A program made the position numbers and the translations under genes. A DNA stretch of 30,444 nt from DAOUFU01 sp034429275 (lineage in GTDB: Bacteria; Chloroflexota; Anaerolineae; Aggregatilineales; Aggregatilineaceae), in assembly GCA_034429275.1 (NCBI GenBank), contig DAOUFU010000202.1:1-30444 (forward strand), read 5' to 3'. Position 1 is the first letter of the stretch. Every line of letters begins with the position of its first letter. The notes beneath the pieces were generated by a model, which made no database searches, had not been told where the DNA came from, and saw only the letters and a program-made list of their open reading frames with translations. Of the stretch, positions 15,241 to 24,368 are shown one piece after another.

Positions 15241-16048
15241 TTTTGTCCGCACGCACACCATACTCGATACCATTCTGGAGCACAAAGTCGCCGAGATCGC
15301 GGCGCGCAAGGCGAGCGTGAGCGCGGAGGTCCTGAAAACCCGCGCAGCCCAGGCCGCTCCCCCGCGCGATATGCTCGCCGCCGTGCGCCGCGATACGGTC
15401 GCCCTGATCGCTGAGGTCAAGCACGCCTCACCTTCGCGCGGCGTGCTGATCGCCGACTTCGACCCGGTGGCGTTAGGCACCGCCTATGCCGTTCACGGCG
15501 CGGCTGCGATCTCTGTGCTGACCGATGAACGATTCTTTCAGGGCCACCTGGATCATCTGGCCGCAGTCCGTGCAGCGGTGAGCGTGCCGGTGCTGCGTAA
15601 GGATTTTGTGATCGATCCTTACCAGGTCTACGAAGGAAGGGCAGCCGGTGCGGACGCGATGCTGCTGATCGTGGCGGCCCTGGATGATGCTCAACTGGCC
15701 GATCTTCATGGGCTGATCATGCGCCTGGGCATGACGGCACTGGTTGAAATCCATAACGAAGCCGAGCTGGAGCGCGCACTGCGGCTGCCGGTGACCCTTT
15801 TGGGCATTAACAACCGTGACCTCAAAACCTTTGCAGTGGATATCAATACCACCCGGCGGCTGGCGGCACAGGTTCCCAGGGATTTGGCACTGGTAGCCGA
15901 GAGCGGTATCTTCACCGGGGCTGATGTCCGCGCGATGGGCGCGGCGGGCGCGTGTGCGGTCCTGGTTGGCGAGGCGTTGGTGACCTCCGGTGATGTAGCC
16001 GGGCGCGTTCGTGAATTGAGCAGTCAGCCGCGCGAGGTGCAGGCATGA
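15230..16048 (+). CDS. trpC: Indole-3-glycerol phosphate synthase
   Basis: TrpC closes the indole ring, turning CdRP into indole-3-glycerol phosphate with loss of CO2 and water. The 272-residue TIM barrel carries the catalytic residues in place: Lys64 in AEVKHASPSRG, Lys124 in VLRKDFVID, Glu173 in LVEIHNEAEL, Asn194/Asn195 in GINNRDL, and Glu224/Ser225 in VAESGI. It is a single-function protein, not fused to TrpF. It overlaps trpD by 11 nt and trpF by 4 nt (ATGA). Confidence 0.97.
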   Translation: MARDFVRTHTILDTILEHKVAEIAARKASVSAEVLKTRAAQAAPPRDMLAAVRRDTVALIAEVKHASPSRGVLIADFDPVALGTAYAVHGAAAISVLTDERFFQGHLDHLAAVRAAVSVPVLRKDFVIDPYQVYEGRAAGADAMLLIVAALDDAQLADLHGLIMRLGMTALVEIHNEAELERALRLPVTLLGINNRDLKTFAVDINTTRRLAAQVPRDLALVAESGIFTGADVRAMGAAGACAVLVGEALVTSGDVAGRVRELSSQPREVQA

Positions 16049-16710
16049 CGGTCATCAAGATTTGTGGCGTGACTACGCTCGACGATGCGCTGATATGCGC
16101 CGAAGCAGGGGCCGATCTGTTGGGATTGAATTTTTACCCACCCAGTCCGCGCTGCCTGACGCTGCCCCAGGCGCGCTACATCACCGATGGGCTGCGCGCC
16201 ATATTGGGTGATCAATGCCCGGTGCTGGTCGGCGTATTTGTCAACGAAAGCACCAGCGCGCTGGCGCGTATCCTGGCCGAAGCCGGGCTGGATGTGGCCC
16301 AGCTCAGCGGTGATGAATCCGAAGCGGTGCTGATCGAGATGCGTGGACGCGCCTTCAAAGCCATTCGTCCGCGCTATCAAGCCGAAGCCGTGGCCGATGC
16401 TGAAGCATTCCTGCACGATGCCCCCACCAACCCTTGCTGGCCTACCCTGCTGATCGACGCCTATCACAAAGAGTTGTACGGTGGCACGGGCGAGCAAGCC
16501 AGTGTCGAAATCGCGCGTGCCGTGTGCGCGCTGACTCCGCGCTTGATGTTGGCCGGCGGTTTGCAGCCGGAAAATGTAGCCGGGCGCGTGGCTGCGGTCC
16601 AGCCCTGGGGTGTGGATGTGGCCAGCGGGGTTGAATCTGCGCCGGGTGTCAAGGATGTAGAGAAGGTATACGCTTTTATCAACGCGGTGCGTTCAGTTGA
16701 GGTGGGGTAA
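16045..16710 (+). CDS. trpF: Phosphoribosylanthranilate isomerase
   Basis: TrpF performs the Amadori rearrangement of phosphoribosyl-anthranilate to CdRP. The 221-residue TIM barrel has the general base Cys7 in VIKICGVT and the general acid Asp138 in LLIDAYHKELYGGTGE, followed by the phosphate-binding ends LAGGLQPENV and GVDVASGVE. A common VQLHGDE motif reads AQLSGDE here, a small departure. The ATG overlaps the trpC stop (ATGA), so translation is coupled. Confidence 0.96.
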   Translation: MTVIKICGVTTLDDALICAEAGADLLGLNFYPPSPRCLTLPQARYITDGLRAILGDQCPVLVGVFVNESTSALARILAEAGLDVAQLSGDESEAVLIEMRGRAFKAIRPRYQAEAVADAEAFLHDAPTNPCWPTLLIDAYHKELYGGTGEQASVEIARAVCALTPRLMLAGGLQPENVAGRVAAVQPWGVDVASGVESAPGVKDVEKVYAFINAVRSVEVG

Positions 16711-16718
16711 AACAAGAG

Positions 16719-17963
16719 ATGATGAACATGGCAGATACCCAAGACATGATCCGCGTGGGCGAAACTGACGTTCCTGACTCGCGAGGGTATTTTGGCGAAT
16801 TTGGCGGTCGCTTCGTGCCGGAAACCGTCATTCCAGCGCTGGAAGAACTGACCGCTGCATATGATGAAGCGATGCATGATCCGGCCTTTGTCGGGCGCTT
16901 TTACGAGCTACAAAGAAGCTATACCGGGCGTCCCACTCCGATCACTTACGCCGAGCGACTCAGCCGGCACCTCGGCGGCGCGCGTATCTATCTCAAGCGC
17001 GAAGACCTGGCTCACACCGGCGCGCACAAAATCAACAACGCGCTGGGTCAGGCTCTGCTGGCTCAGCGTATGGGCAAGCGGCGCATCGTGGCCGAAACAG
17101 GCGCGGGCCAGCACGGTGTCGCCTCAGCGACTGCCTGCGCCCTGCTGGGTCTGGAGTGCCACGTCTATATGGGCAGTGTCGATATGGCCCGCCAGCGTCC
17201 TAATGTGTTCCGCATGAAGCTGCTGGGTGCCGAAGTGATCCCGGTCGAAAGCGGCAGCCGCACTCTGAAAGATGCCATTAACGAGGCCATCCGCGACTGG
17301 GTGACCAACGTCACCACGACTCATTACCTGCTTGGCTCCGCACTGGGACCTCATCCTTATCCAACCATCGTGCGCGACTTCCAGAGTGTGATCGGAATCG
17401 AGGCGCGCAGGCAGATTCAGGAAATCACCGGGCGGCTGCCGGATGTGGCGATCGCCTGTGTGGGAGGCGGCAGCAACTCCATCGGCCTGTTTCACGCCTT
17501 CCGCGATGATGAATCGGTAGACCTGATCGGTGTTGAAGCCGGTGGCCGCGGCATAGAGAGCGGTCAGCACGCCGCCCGCTTCGCCGATCCGGAAGTTGGG
17601 CGGCTGGGGGTGCTGCACGGCACACGATCCTACGTCATGCAGGATGCCGACGGCCAGATCGCCGATACTCACAGCATCTCCGCCGGGCTGGATTATGCCT
17701 CAGTTGGGCCAGAGCACGCCTATCTGCGCAAAATGGAGCGCGCATACTACACCTACGCCACCGATGACGAAGCGCTGCACGCCTTCCAGATGTTGTGCGA
17801 GCTGGAAGGCATCATCCCGGCGCTGGAAAGCTCGCACGCCGTCGCCGAAGCCATCAAGCGTGCGCCCACCCTGCCGCCGGATGCTATCATGCTGGTCAAC
17901 CTCTCTGGACGTGGCGACAAAGACCTGGATACGGTGCTGCAAGAATTGGAGAAACGGGCATGA
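16719..17963 (+). CDS. trpB: Tryptophan synthase beta subunit
   Basis: TrpB joins indole to serine using PLP, working with TrpA through an indole tunnel. The 414-residue protein is of the standard TrpB1 type. It has the start FGEFGGRFVPETVIPAL, the PLP Lys104 in LAHTGAHKINNALGQ, the catalytic Glu126 in VAETGAGQHGVA, the PLP-phosphate loop GGGSNS (249-254) and the C-terminal NLSGRGDKD. Several ATGs cluster at the start (residues 1, 2 and 4) and the ribosome site is weak, so the first residue is uncertain by up to three codons. The stop overlaps the trpA start (ATGA). Confidence 0.97.
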   Translation: MMNMADTQDMIRVGETDVPDSRGYFGEFGGRFVPETVIPALEELTAAYDEAMHDPAFVGRFYELQRSYTGRPTPITYAERLSRHLGGARIYLKREDLAHTGAHKINNALGQALLAQRMGKRRIVAETGAGQHGVASATACALLGLECHVYMGSVDMARQRPNVFRMKLLGAEVIPVESGSRTLKDAINEAIRDWVTNVTTTHYLLGSALGPHPYPTIVRDFQSVIGIEARRQIQEITGRLPDVAIACVGGGSNSIGLFHAFRDDESVDLIGVEAGGRGIESGQHAARFADPEVGRLGVLHGTRSYVMQDADGQIADTHSISAGLDYASVGPEHAYLRKMERAYYTYATDDEALHAFQMLCELEGIIPALESSHAVAEAIKRAPTLPPDAIMLVNLSGRGDKDLDTVLQELEKRA

Positions 17964-18772
17964 CCGAGTCGCCCCTTGTTCGAACCGGATTGAATGCAAT
18001 TGCGACGATGTTCGCCCAGGCCAAAGCCCAACATCGCGCCGCGTTTTTGCCCTACTACCCCATCGGCTATCCCACTTACGACGCCTCGCTGGATGTCATC
18101 TGTGCGCTGGCTGAGGCCGACGTGGACGGGTTCGAAATCGGGATGCCGTTCAGCGATCCGCTCGCCGACGGACCGGTCATCCAGGCAGCAACCCAGGTCG
18201 CGCTGCGCAACGGCATCACCGTGCAGCGCTGCCTGCAAGCGGTGCGCACGCTGCGGGCACGCGGGGTCCGCCAGCCCATGCTGATGATGGGCTATCTCAA
18301 TCCCTTGCTGGCCTATGGCGCGGAGCGTTTTGCTGCCGATGCCCACGCCGCCGGTGCCGACGGCCTCATCGTGCCCGATCTGCCGCCTGACGAGCTGCCC
18401 GACTTTGCGACAGCATGCGCAGCGCACGGTCTTGCCCAGGTCCAATTCCTCGCGCCGACCAGCAGCCCGGCCCGCATTGCGCTGGCCGCTCAACGCGCCA
18501 CCGGCTTCATCTACCTGGTCTCGGTGACTGGGGTAACCGGCGCGCGGCGCGATCTGCCGCCCGACCTGACCGATTTCGTGGCCCGCGCGCGTGCTGGAAC
18601 CACTCAGCCGCTGGTGGTCGGGTTCGGCATCAGCCAGCCCGACCAGGCGCGCCAGATGAACGGCCTCGTCGATGGGTTCATCGTGGGCAGTGCGCTGGTT
18701 CAGGCCGGCGGAATCAGTGCGGCGGCAGCAGGCGAACTCGCCGGACGGCTGCGGCGCGCACTGGACACATAG
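17960..18772 (+). CDS. trpA: Tryptophan synthase alpha subunit
   Basis: TrpA splits indole-3-glycerol phosphate to indole and glyceraldehyde 3-phosphate and passes indole to TrpB. The 270-residue TIM barrel has the catalytic Glu59 and Asp70 in GFEIGMPFSDPLADGP. It also has MGYLNPLLAYG, the loop SVTGVTGAR and the phosphate site GFGISQPDQ. The start ATG overlaps the trpB stop by 4 nt. It ends the trp operon; the next gene is convergent 21 nt away and no terminator is visible between them. Confidence 0.97.
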   Translation: MTESPLVRTGLNAIATMFAQAKAQHRAAFLPYYPIGYPTYDASLDVICALAEADVDGFEIGMPFSDPLADGPVIQAATQVALRNGITVQRCLQAVRTLRARGVRQPMLMMGYLNPLLAYGAERFAADAHAAGADGLIVPDLPPDELPDFATACAAHGLAQVQFLAPTSSPARIALAAQRATGFIYLVSVTGVTGARRDLPPDLTDFVARARAGTTQPLVVGFGISQPDQARQMNGLVDGFIVGSALVQAGGISAAAAGELAGRLRRALDT

Positions 18773-18793
18773 CGGAATTCTCGCCCCCGCAAC

Positions 18794-20782
18794 CTAGCGG
18801 ATCGCCAGCGTGCCCACCGGCAGCAGATCGCCCTGCGTGCCATCCGCCAGAATCACCGGCAGGCGGATGAGCGGATCGGCAGGATCGTACACGCCCACCA
18901 GCACCGGGTACACTCCGGGCGCGAGATCGAATGGCACCACCACGCCGTGCGTGTCGATGATCGTCTCACCCGGCGTCCAGCTTGTAGTCGGTGCGCGGTA
19001 ATTGGCCGGTTCAGCGTCATGCTGGCTGATAAGCCTGCCTTCCGGGCTGAGAAGCTGCACCGTGACCGTGTAACGCGCGTCCAGCGATACATCGGCAGAC
19101 CAGAACAGGCTGACTCCCACCACGTCACCGGGACTCAGCTCGTTCGCGCTCAAGGCGCTGCCAAGCAGGGTCATGTGTTCGCCAAACCGGGCATTCAGTC
19201 TCGTATCGGGTGCGGCAGGGGTTTCGCCCAGTACGGCATATTGCGCGAAGCGTACATCGCCCACCCACTGCGAGGCGATCGGGTAGGCGTATTCGTCCAG
19301 GGTGGCCTGCACCACCCTGTTCGGGTCGCGTTCCTCTTCGCCCCAAAACAGCACGAAGATTCGGCGGTGGTTGGCGATCACATCCAGGGTTTCGGCGCGG
19401 GTTTGTGCGTCATCGCCGCCAAGCCCGCGCGGAAGCTCATACACCGGCGCGCTGCCCGAATAGTAGTAGCTGAAAACTTCCACCTGGTTAGGGGCATCCA
19501 GAATGACCGCATCACCAGGGCGTGGATCGGCCATGATCCGGGCAGCCATCGCGCGGTAATCGGGGCGCGCGTATGCATCATCCCGATATAACGCGTCCAG
19601 CGCTTCGAGCTGTCCAATCATCAGCAGGAACAGGCACACCGCCGCGATCATGCGCCGGATGTAGCGCATTTCACGCAGGCTCAGCCGGGGCAGATGGATG
19701 GTCGTGGTCCACATCTGCCACGCACCGCGCCCGATCAGCAGTGCGGCAGCGACCTGGGCGGGCAGCAGAAACTTCAGGTTGGCCGCGCGATAAGCGCCGG
19801 ATGCAAACAGCGCCGCGATCACGATCCCGCCCCAGCCCAGCAGCAGCGCCGCGCCCCACCGCGCGCGCGATATGCCAGGCGTGCCCGGTGGACAGTACAG
19901 CACCAACCCGGCCAGCAGCAGCACGCCCGGCCACAGAAGGTCCAGCCACGGCACAGTCCCCGCCGTATTCCCATAGGTAATCCAGGTGAAAACGGTCCGC
20001 AGCTGCTCAGCCAGGGCCAATGGCGTCCCGGTGCGCGGCCAGGCCGTGACCTGGTCCCAGGCAGTCGGCAGCCAGGGTAAAAACACCATTATCGCCAACA
20101 CGTTTAGCGCGACAAACTGCCCCAACACGCGCCGAGGGCTGCCCGGTCGCCATTCACGCGGCCCAACCAGCACCACTACGACCAGCAGCCCTTGCGCCAG
20201 CATGGTGAACGCGTAGGTATACTGCGTGTAGAGTCCTGCCGCATTGATCAGCCCCAGGGCAAGCGCCCATCTCCAGGCGCGTTTGCTTCCCCGGTCCGCG
20301 CGTCGAAGCCAGATGACCAGCACCCAAAGGCTGAACGCGCTCAACATGGCCAGCTGAGCGTACATGCGCGCTTCCTGGCTGTAATAGATGGCAAACGGAC
20401 TCAGCGCGACCAGCAGGGCACCCCATTCGCTGGCACGGTGGGCGAATAACGCACGGCTCAGCGCCAGCGCCGCCGCAATCGCCAGGACTCCCTGCAGCGC
20501 CGAGAGCGCCCGCAGACCGAACTCACTCTGCCCGGCTGCCCCGATCCACAGCTTGAGCAGCAGGTAATAACCGGGCGGGTGAATGTCATGCTCCGCAGCA
20601 TCCAACAAACCGGTCACGCTGCGCTGAGCGAGCCTCAAGCTGTTCCCCTCGTCGTTCCACAGCGATTGAGCCGCCAGGTGATGGAAGCGTACAGCAAACG
20701 CCAGCAGCAAGATCAGCAGTGCGATCCAGCCGGTGAAGCGAGCATGGAGCCGGGCAGGTCGGAAGAAAGCGTGTTCGGCCAT
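18794..20782 (-). CDS. GT39/ArnT-like membrane glycosyltransferase with C-terminal beta domain
   Basis: This 662-residue integral membrane protein resembles dolichyl/undecaprenyl-phosphate-sugar transferases (PMT_2 family). These move sugar from a lipid carrier to a protein, lipid or glycan outside the membrane. The first external loop has the catalytic acidic pair SLWNDEGNS (Asp44, Glu45), followed by the family pattern HDIHPPGYYLLLKLW (66-79) and YYSQEARMYA. About 9-11 transmembrane helices fill residues 17-400. A soluble domain follows (about 400-660). Its last 130 residues look like a beta-sandwich (LSPGDVVGVSLFWSADV and LAPGVYPVLVGVYDP), an arrangement I associate with Chloroflexota members. 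AGGAG lies 10 nt before the ATG. It is downstream of the kinase gene on the same strand and may share its transcript. Donor and acceptor are unknown. Confidence 0.85.
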   Translation of the reverse strand: MAEHAFFRPARLHARFTGWIALLILLLAFAVRFHHLAAQSLWNDEGNSLRLAQRSVTGLLDAAEHDIHPPGYYLLLKLWIGAAGQSEFGLRALSALQGVLAIAAALALSRALFAHRASEWGALLVALSPFAIYYSQEARMYAQLAMLSAFSLWVLVIWLRRADRGSKRAWRWALALGLINAAGLYTQYTYAFTMLAQGLLVVVVLVGPREWRPGSPRRVLGQFVALNVLAIMVFLPWLPTAWDQVTAWPRTGTPLALAEQLRTVFTWITYGNTAGTVPWLDLLWPGVLLLAGLVLYCPPGTPGISRARWGAALLLGWGGIVIAALFASGAYRAANLKFLLPAQVAAALLIGRGAWQMWTTTIHLPRLSLREMRYIRRMIAAVCLFLLMIGQLEALDALYRDDAYARPDYRAMAARIMADPRPGDAVILDAPNQVEVFSYYYSGSAPVYELPRGLGGDDAQTRAETLDVIANHRRIFVLFWGEEERDPNRVVQATLDEYAYPIASQWVGDVRFAQYAVLGETPAAPDTRLNARFGEHMTLLGSALSANELSPGDVVGVSLFWSADVSLDARYTVTVQLLSPEGRLISQHDAEPANYRAPTTSWTPGETIIDTHGVVVPFDLAPGVYPVLVGVYDPADPLIRLPVILADGTQGDLLPVGTLAIR

Positions 20783-20838
20783 CGTGTATCATCTCCTGCG
20801 GTCCACAGTCTCTCCGCCGGGTCTGTCGTTGGGCAGGC

Positions 20839-23037
20839 TCACACCTGCGCCAGGATCGCCTGAAGCCACTGTACAATCGCCTGGGGACGCAGCCCATCGC
20901 CGGCAGCAATTGTCATGACTCCATCCAGCAGACCGCCCGAATCGAAGTCGCTGTAGGCAGTGACTACCACCACGCGCATCGCGTTGAACTGGGGATCGGC
21001 GCGAATGGCCTGCGTGACCTGCGCGCCATCCATATCGGGCAGGTTCAGGTCGAGCAGCACGATATCGGGCGGTGAATACTTAATGATCTCCAGCGCTTCG
21101 CTGCCGCTGTAGGCATACATGATGTTATAGGGACGAACCGGGTTAGTCAGCATCCGGCTCACCAGGCGCACAAAATCGCGATCATCATCCACGACCAGTA
21201 CACGCTCGTAATCCTCGCGGAACTGGCGCAGCACATCCCACAGCGATTCACGGGTAATCGGCTTGATCAGGTAGCCATCTGCCGCCACGCGCTGCCGGAG
21301 CGGCTCTTCGCCGGGCAGCGGACAGGTGATCACCGCCCGAACAGACAGATCGGCAGTGAACTGTGCGCGCACCAAGGCCGGATCGACGTCGGCGGTCGCC
21401 GTATCGACGATCACCACCTGCGGTACATACTGCTGAGCCGCCAGCCGCGCCTGCTCCAGGCTCGACATCGCCAGCACCCGGTAGCCCGTCAGGTAATTCG
21501 ACAGCAGGGCCGCCGATGATGGGCTGCGTGTCACTACCAGGATCAGCCGCTTCTGTTGGGCACCGGTGCGTGCCGGTGCAGCGACTGTGGAATCCAGCGG
21601 GCGTTCGGGCGTGATCGTGTCCACCTGCTTGACCGGCAGTTTGAAAGAAAATGTGCTGCCGCGCCCGACCTCACTCTCGACCCAGATTTGCCCGCCGTGC
21701 TGCTGGATCAACTGCTGGCTGATCGCCAGTCCCAGCCCTGCGCCCTCATTCCGCCGCTGCATCGGGTTCTCCAGCTGGCGGAAGGCTTCGAAGATATGTG
21801 CGCGCTCGCCGGCAGGAATGCCGATCCCCGTATCCGTGACCGATACGATCACGTGGCTGTCATCTGCGCGCGCCGCCACGGTGATGCTGCCCTGCTCGGT
21901 GAAGCGCGCCGCGTTGTTGAGCAGGTTCAGAATCACCTGCTTGAGTCGTACCGCGTCACCGACCACCTGCGGCAGGTCCGGGGCCACATCAATATGCAGC
22001 GCCAGCCCGCGCCGCGCAACCAGGCTGCGCGCCACGTCGGTGGCGTCCTGGATCAACCCGGCGATGTCCAGCGGTTCCGGGTGCAGCGTCAGGTATGCGG
22101 CTTCCAGCCGGGCCAGGTCCAGCACATCGTTCACCAGGTTCTGCAGGTGGCACGCATTGCGATAGACCACGCTCAGGTCGCGTAGATAGCTGGGCGGAAG
22201 CGGCCCGCCATAATACTCCGGCGACTTGATCATCGTCTCGGCAAAACCCACAATCAGATTGAGCGGCGTGCGCAGCTCATGGCTGATCGTCTGGGCGAAC
22301 TGCTGCTTAACATGGCGCGCTTCTTCAGCCTCCAGCGTCACCTGGCTCAACCGCTCATTGGCCCGGCGGAGCTTGGCCAGCGCATTATCCAGGCTTTTGA
22401 GCGCGAGTGCCAGGTTGGCTTTGCTCTCGCGCGCGAGAAGCTCGTTTTTGTGCGCCTCGCGGTACCCGTTGAGCGTCCAGGCCAGGGTGACCTGCATATT
22501 GTGCGTGGCCGTCCAGGTCACCATCGCCGTCAGGGCCAGGGTGATGATCACTGGTGCAAGCTGGGCTATGCCCAGGCCCACGGTTCCAACACCGATCACG
22601 GCGATCATCAGACCCACCAGCGCACCAACCACGACCAGCGCACTCTGGCCCAACAGCACACTGGCGAATACCAGGGGAATCGCATAGAGGTAAGCGACTT
22701 CCGCCGTGCCCACCTGGGCTGCCAGGGCCGTCAGCAGGCCCACCAAGCCCATCACAAAGACCACCATCGCACTGTGCAAATGACGCAGATGCAGCACAAA
22801 GCTGGCCGCCACCAACCCGACCAGCAGCAGGCTGAGCACCCACACATCGGAATAGAACAGGCTGTAATGGTGGCTGCGCGGCCACGCCGCCCACGAGAAC
22901 CAGACCCACCCCACAATCAGCGTTAGCAGCAGAATGATCCGGAAAGAATCCACGCGGAGCTGCGTAACATTACTTTCAAAAGCCCGGCGTTCCTCTTCCG
23001 AGAACAGTATCCCGGTCGATGCATTCTGCTCGCTCAT
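20839..23037 (-). CDS. Hybrid sensor histidine kinase with two C-terminal receiver domains
   Basis: This is a 732-residue membrane sensor kinase. Residues about 30-185 hold six or so transmembrane helices with no large external domain, so the signal may be sensed in the membrane. A coiled coil (about 200-245) leads to the HisKA box ISHELRTPLN (His253), then the ATPase domain with N-box NLLNNAARF, DTGIGIP and GAGLGLAIS. Two receiver-like domains follow. The first (about 497-608) has Asp545 and Lys592 but lacks the acidic pair (TRSP in its place). The second (about 612-732) has the acidic triplet DDD and Asp663 in VLLDLNLPDMDG but lacks the usual Lys. I chose the ATG at 23037, with GGAAG upstream; a GTG at 23061 overlapping the upstream stop is the alternative. 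Partner: the regulator gene directly upstream. Confidence 0.9.
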   Translation of the reverse strand: MSEQNASTGILFSEEERRAFESNVTQLRVDSFRIILLLTLIVGWVWFSWAAWPRSHHYSLFYSDVWVLSLLLVGLVAASFVLHLRHLHSAMVVFVMGLVGLLTALAAQVGTAEVAYLYAIPLVFASVLLGQSALVVVGALVGLMIAVIGVGTVGLGIAQLAPVIITLALTAMVTWTATHNMQVTLAWTLNGYREAHKNELLARESKANLALALKSLDNALAKLRRANERLSQVTLEAEEARHVKQQFAQTISHELRTPLNLIVGFAETMIKSPEYYGGPLPPSYLRDLSVVYRNACHLQNLVNDVLDLARLEAAYLTLHPEPLDIAGLIQDATDVARSLVARRGLALHIDVAPDLPQVVGDAVRLKQVILNLLNNAARFTEQGSITVAARADDSHVIVSVTDTGIGIPAGERAHIFEAFRQLENPMQRRNEGAGLGLAISQQLIQQHGGQIWVESEVGRGSTFSFKLPVKQVDTITPERPLDSTVAAPARTGAQQKRLILVVTRSPSSAALLSNYLTGYRVLAMSSLEQARLAAQQYVPQVVIVDTATADVDPALVRAQFTADLSVRAVITCPLPGEEPLRQRVAADGYLIKPITRESLWDVLRQFREDYERVLVVDDDRDFVRLVSRMLTNPVRPYNIMYAYSGSEALEIIKYSPPDIVLLDLNLPDMDGAQVTQAIRADPQFNAMRVVVVTAYSDFDSGGLLDGVMTIAAGDGLRPQAIVQWLQAILAQV

Positions 23038-23057
23038 GGTGCTTCCGCGCAGCTCTC

Positions 23058-24368
23058 TCACCCGCGCCTGGCAGCGCGCAGCAGAGATTCGAGGGTGCTG
23101 AACAATCCCTGTTCGGTAAATGGTTTCGCCAGGTAGGCCCGCGCACCCAACGACAGGGCCAGATCGCGCAGTTTGAGCACGCTGCAGATCATGATGGGAA
23201 TATGCGCGGTATCGGGCTGGTTAGTCAGCTGCTGCAGCAGGTCCCAACCGTCGTGCTCAGGCATCATCAGGTCAAGGATGATAGCATCGGGCTGCACCTG
23301 CCGCGCCATCTCCAGGGCCGAGCCGGGCGAGCTGGTCACCATCACCCGGTAACGGTTGGGCATCAGGCACCGCTTATAGAGCGCAAGCGTATCCTCGTTA
23401 TCATCCACCGCCAGCACGGTCCAGTCATATTCAAGTGGAAGTGACAGCAGAAACCCAAATCCGGGCTGAGCATAACCATCAGCAGTCGGCTCATCTTCGA
23501 CCAGGTCCAGGGTGATGCTGCCCAGCTGAACCATCTCCCGCAGCGATTGCAGGTGTTCGCGGTTGGCCGCAGCCTCCGGGCGACGCGCCATGCCTTCCGC
23601 AATCAGGCGGACCGTCACTGCGGCATCGTCCTGTTCGGCGGAGATGGAAAGAGACGCGGGGGACGTATTCTCGGCCAGATAGCCCAGTGCCGCCAGCATC
23701 ACCTGGCGCAGCAGGTGATGCCCCACCGAAACCACCGGGATTTCGGGAGGCAGCGATACCCGAACCGCGATGCCATGCTGATCCAGCACGCGCCCCAGCA
23801 CATCGAGCACCCCCTCGACCACTTCGGGCAAATTTGCATACGGATCGTTCTGACTGATTCGCGCCAGTTCACGCTGCATCACATTCACAGGGTCGCCGGG
23901 CAGCCAGTCACCCTCGGCTTCCTGCGCCGCATCGAGACTCGCCAGGGGGGCGGAGTCTTCTTCACCAAAACTGCCGGACGGTGCACCGACCAGGGCAGCC
24001 TGTTCGCACCGCGCCCAAAGAATATCGGCCACTGCTTCCAGCGCGATGGTATGCTCGCGGTAATACTGGCGGCGGCTCACCGCCAGTTGATCGGCTACCG
24101 CCTGCGGATCAAGCGATTCCACATATCGCAGCACCATCAGGCGATGACGCCGCCATTCTTTGGAGAAGGGAGGGGCGGTTGGCCCTGGATACAGCTGTTC
24201 GATGGCATCCAGCAGCAGGCGGTGCATCTGCCAGCCGCGTTCTTTCATCCCGGCCCCTTCATCGGCCAGCACCAACCGGGTCAGCGGGTGGCCGCGCAGG
24301 CGGACAAAATCGTACAGCGATTGGTAAGCGCTGCTGACCAGCTCCAAAAACTCGTTTTTTGTCACCAT
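23058..24368 (-). CDS. Response-regulator-like protein: HTH-like N-terminus, degenerate ATPase-like middle, C-terminal receiver
   Basis: This 436-residue protein ends with a complete receiver domain (about 316-436): acidic pair Asp322/Asp323, phospho-acceptor Asp366 in AIILDLMMPEHDGWD, and Lys415 in AYLAKPF. The middle (about 185-312) looks like a histidine-kinase ATPase domain without its nucleotide motifs (LLRQVMLAALGYLAEN and GFGFLLSLPLEYDW), and no phospho-accepting His box is seen. The first 120 residues are helical, with a possible helix-turn-helix (DPQAVADQLAVSRRQYYR, 87-104). The usual order of receiver first and output last is reversed. It ends 20 nt before the ATG of the hybrid kinase, so they are probably co-expressed as a pair. 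It is divergent from the sugar importer. The output could be DNA binding through the N-terminus or protein contact; this is uncertain. Confidence 0.75.
   Translation of the reverse strand: MVTKNEFLELVSSAYQSLYDFVRLRGHPLTRLVLADEGAGMKERGWQMHRLLLDAIEQLYPGPTAPPFSKEWRRHRLMVLRYVESLDPQAVADQLAVSRRQYYREHTIALEAVADILWARCEQAALVGAPSGSFGEEDSAPLASLDAAQEAEGDWLPGDPVNVMQRELARISQNDPYANLPEVVEGVLDVLGRVLDQHGIAVRVSLPPEIPVVSVGHHLLRQVMLAALGYLAENTSPASLSISAEQDDAAVTVRLIAEGMARRPEAAANREHLQSLREMVQLGSITLDLVEDEPTADGYAQPGFGFLLSLPLEYDWTVLAVDDNEDTLALYKRCLMPNRYRVMVTSSPGSALEMARQVQPDAIILDLMMPEHDGWDLLQQLTNQPDTAHIPIMICSVLKLRDLALSLGARAYLAKPFTEQGLFSTLESLLRAARRG

Noticed and set aside
18773..18793. Bidirectional terminator between trpA and the convergent glycosyltransferase gene
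   Set aside because: The 21-nt gap has no inverted repeat or T run.
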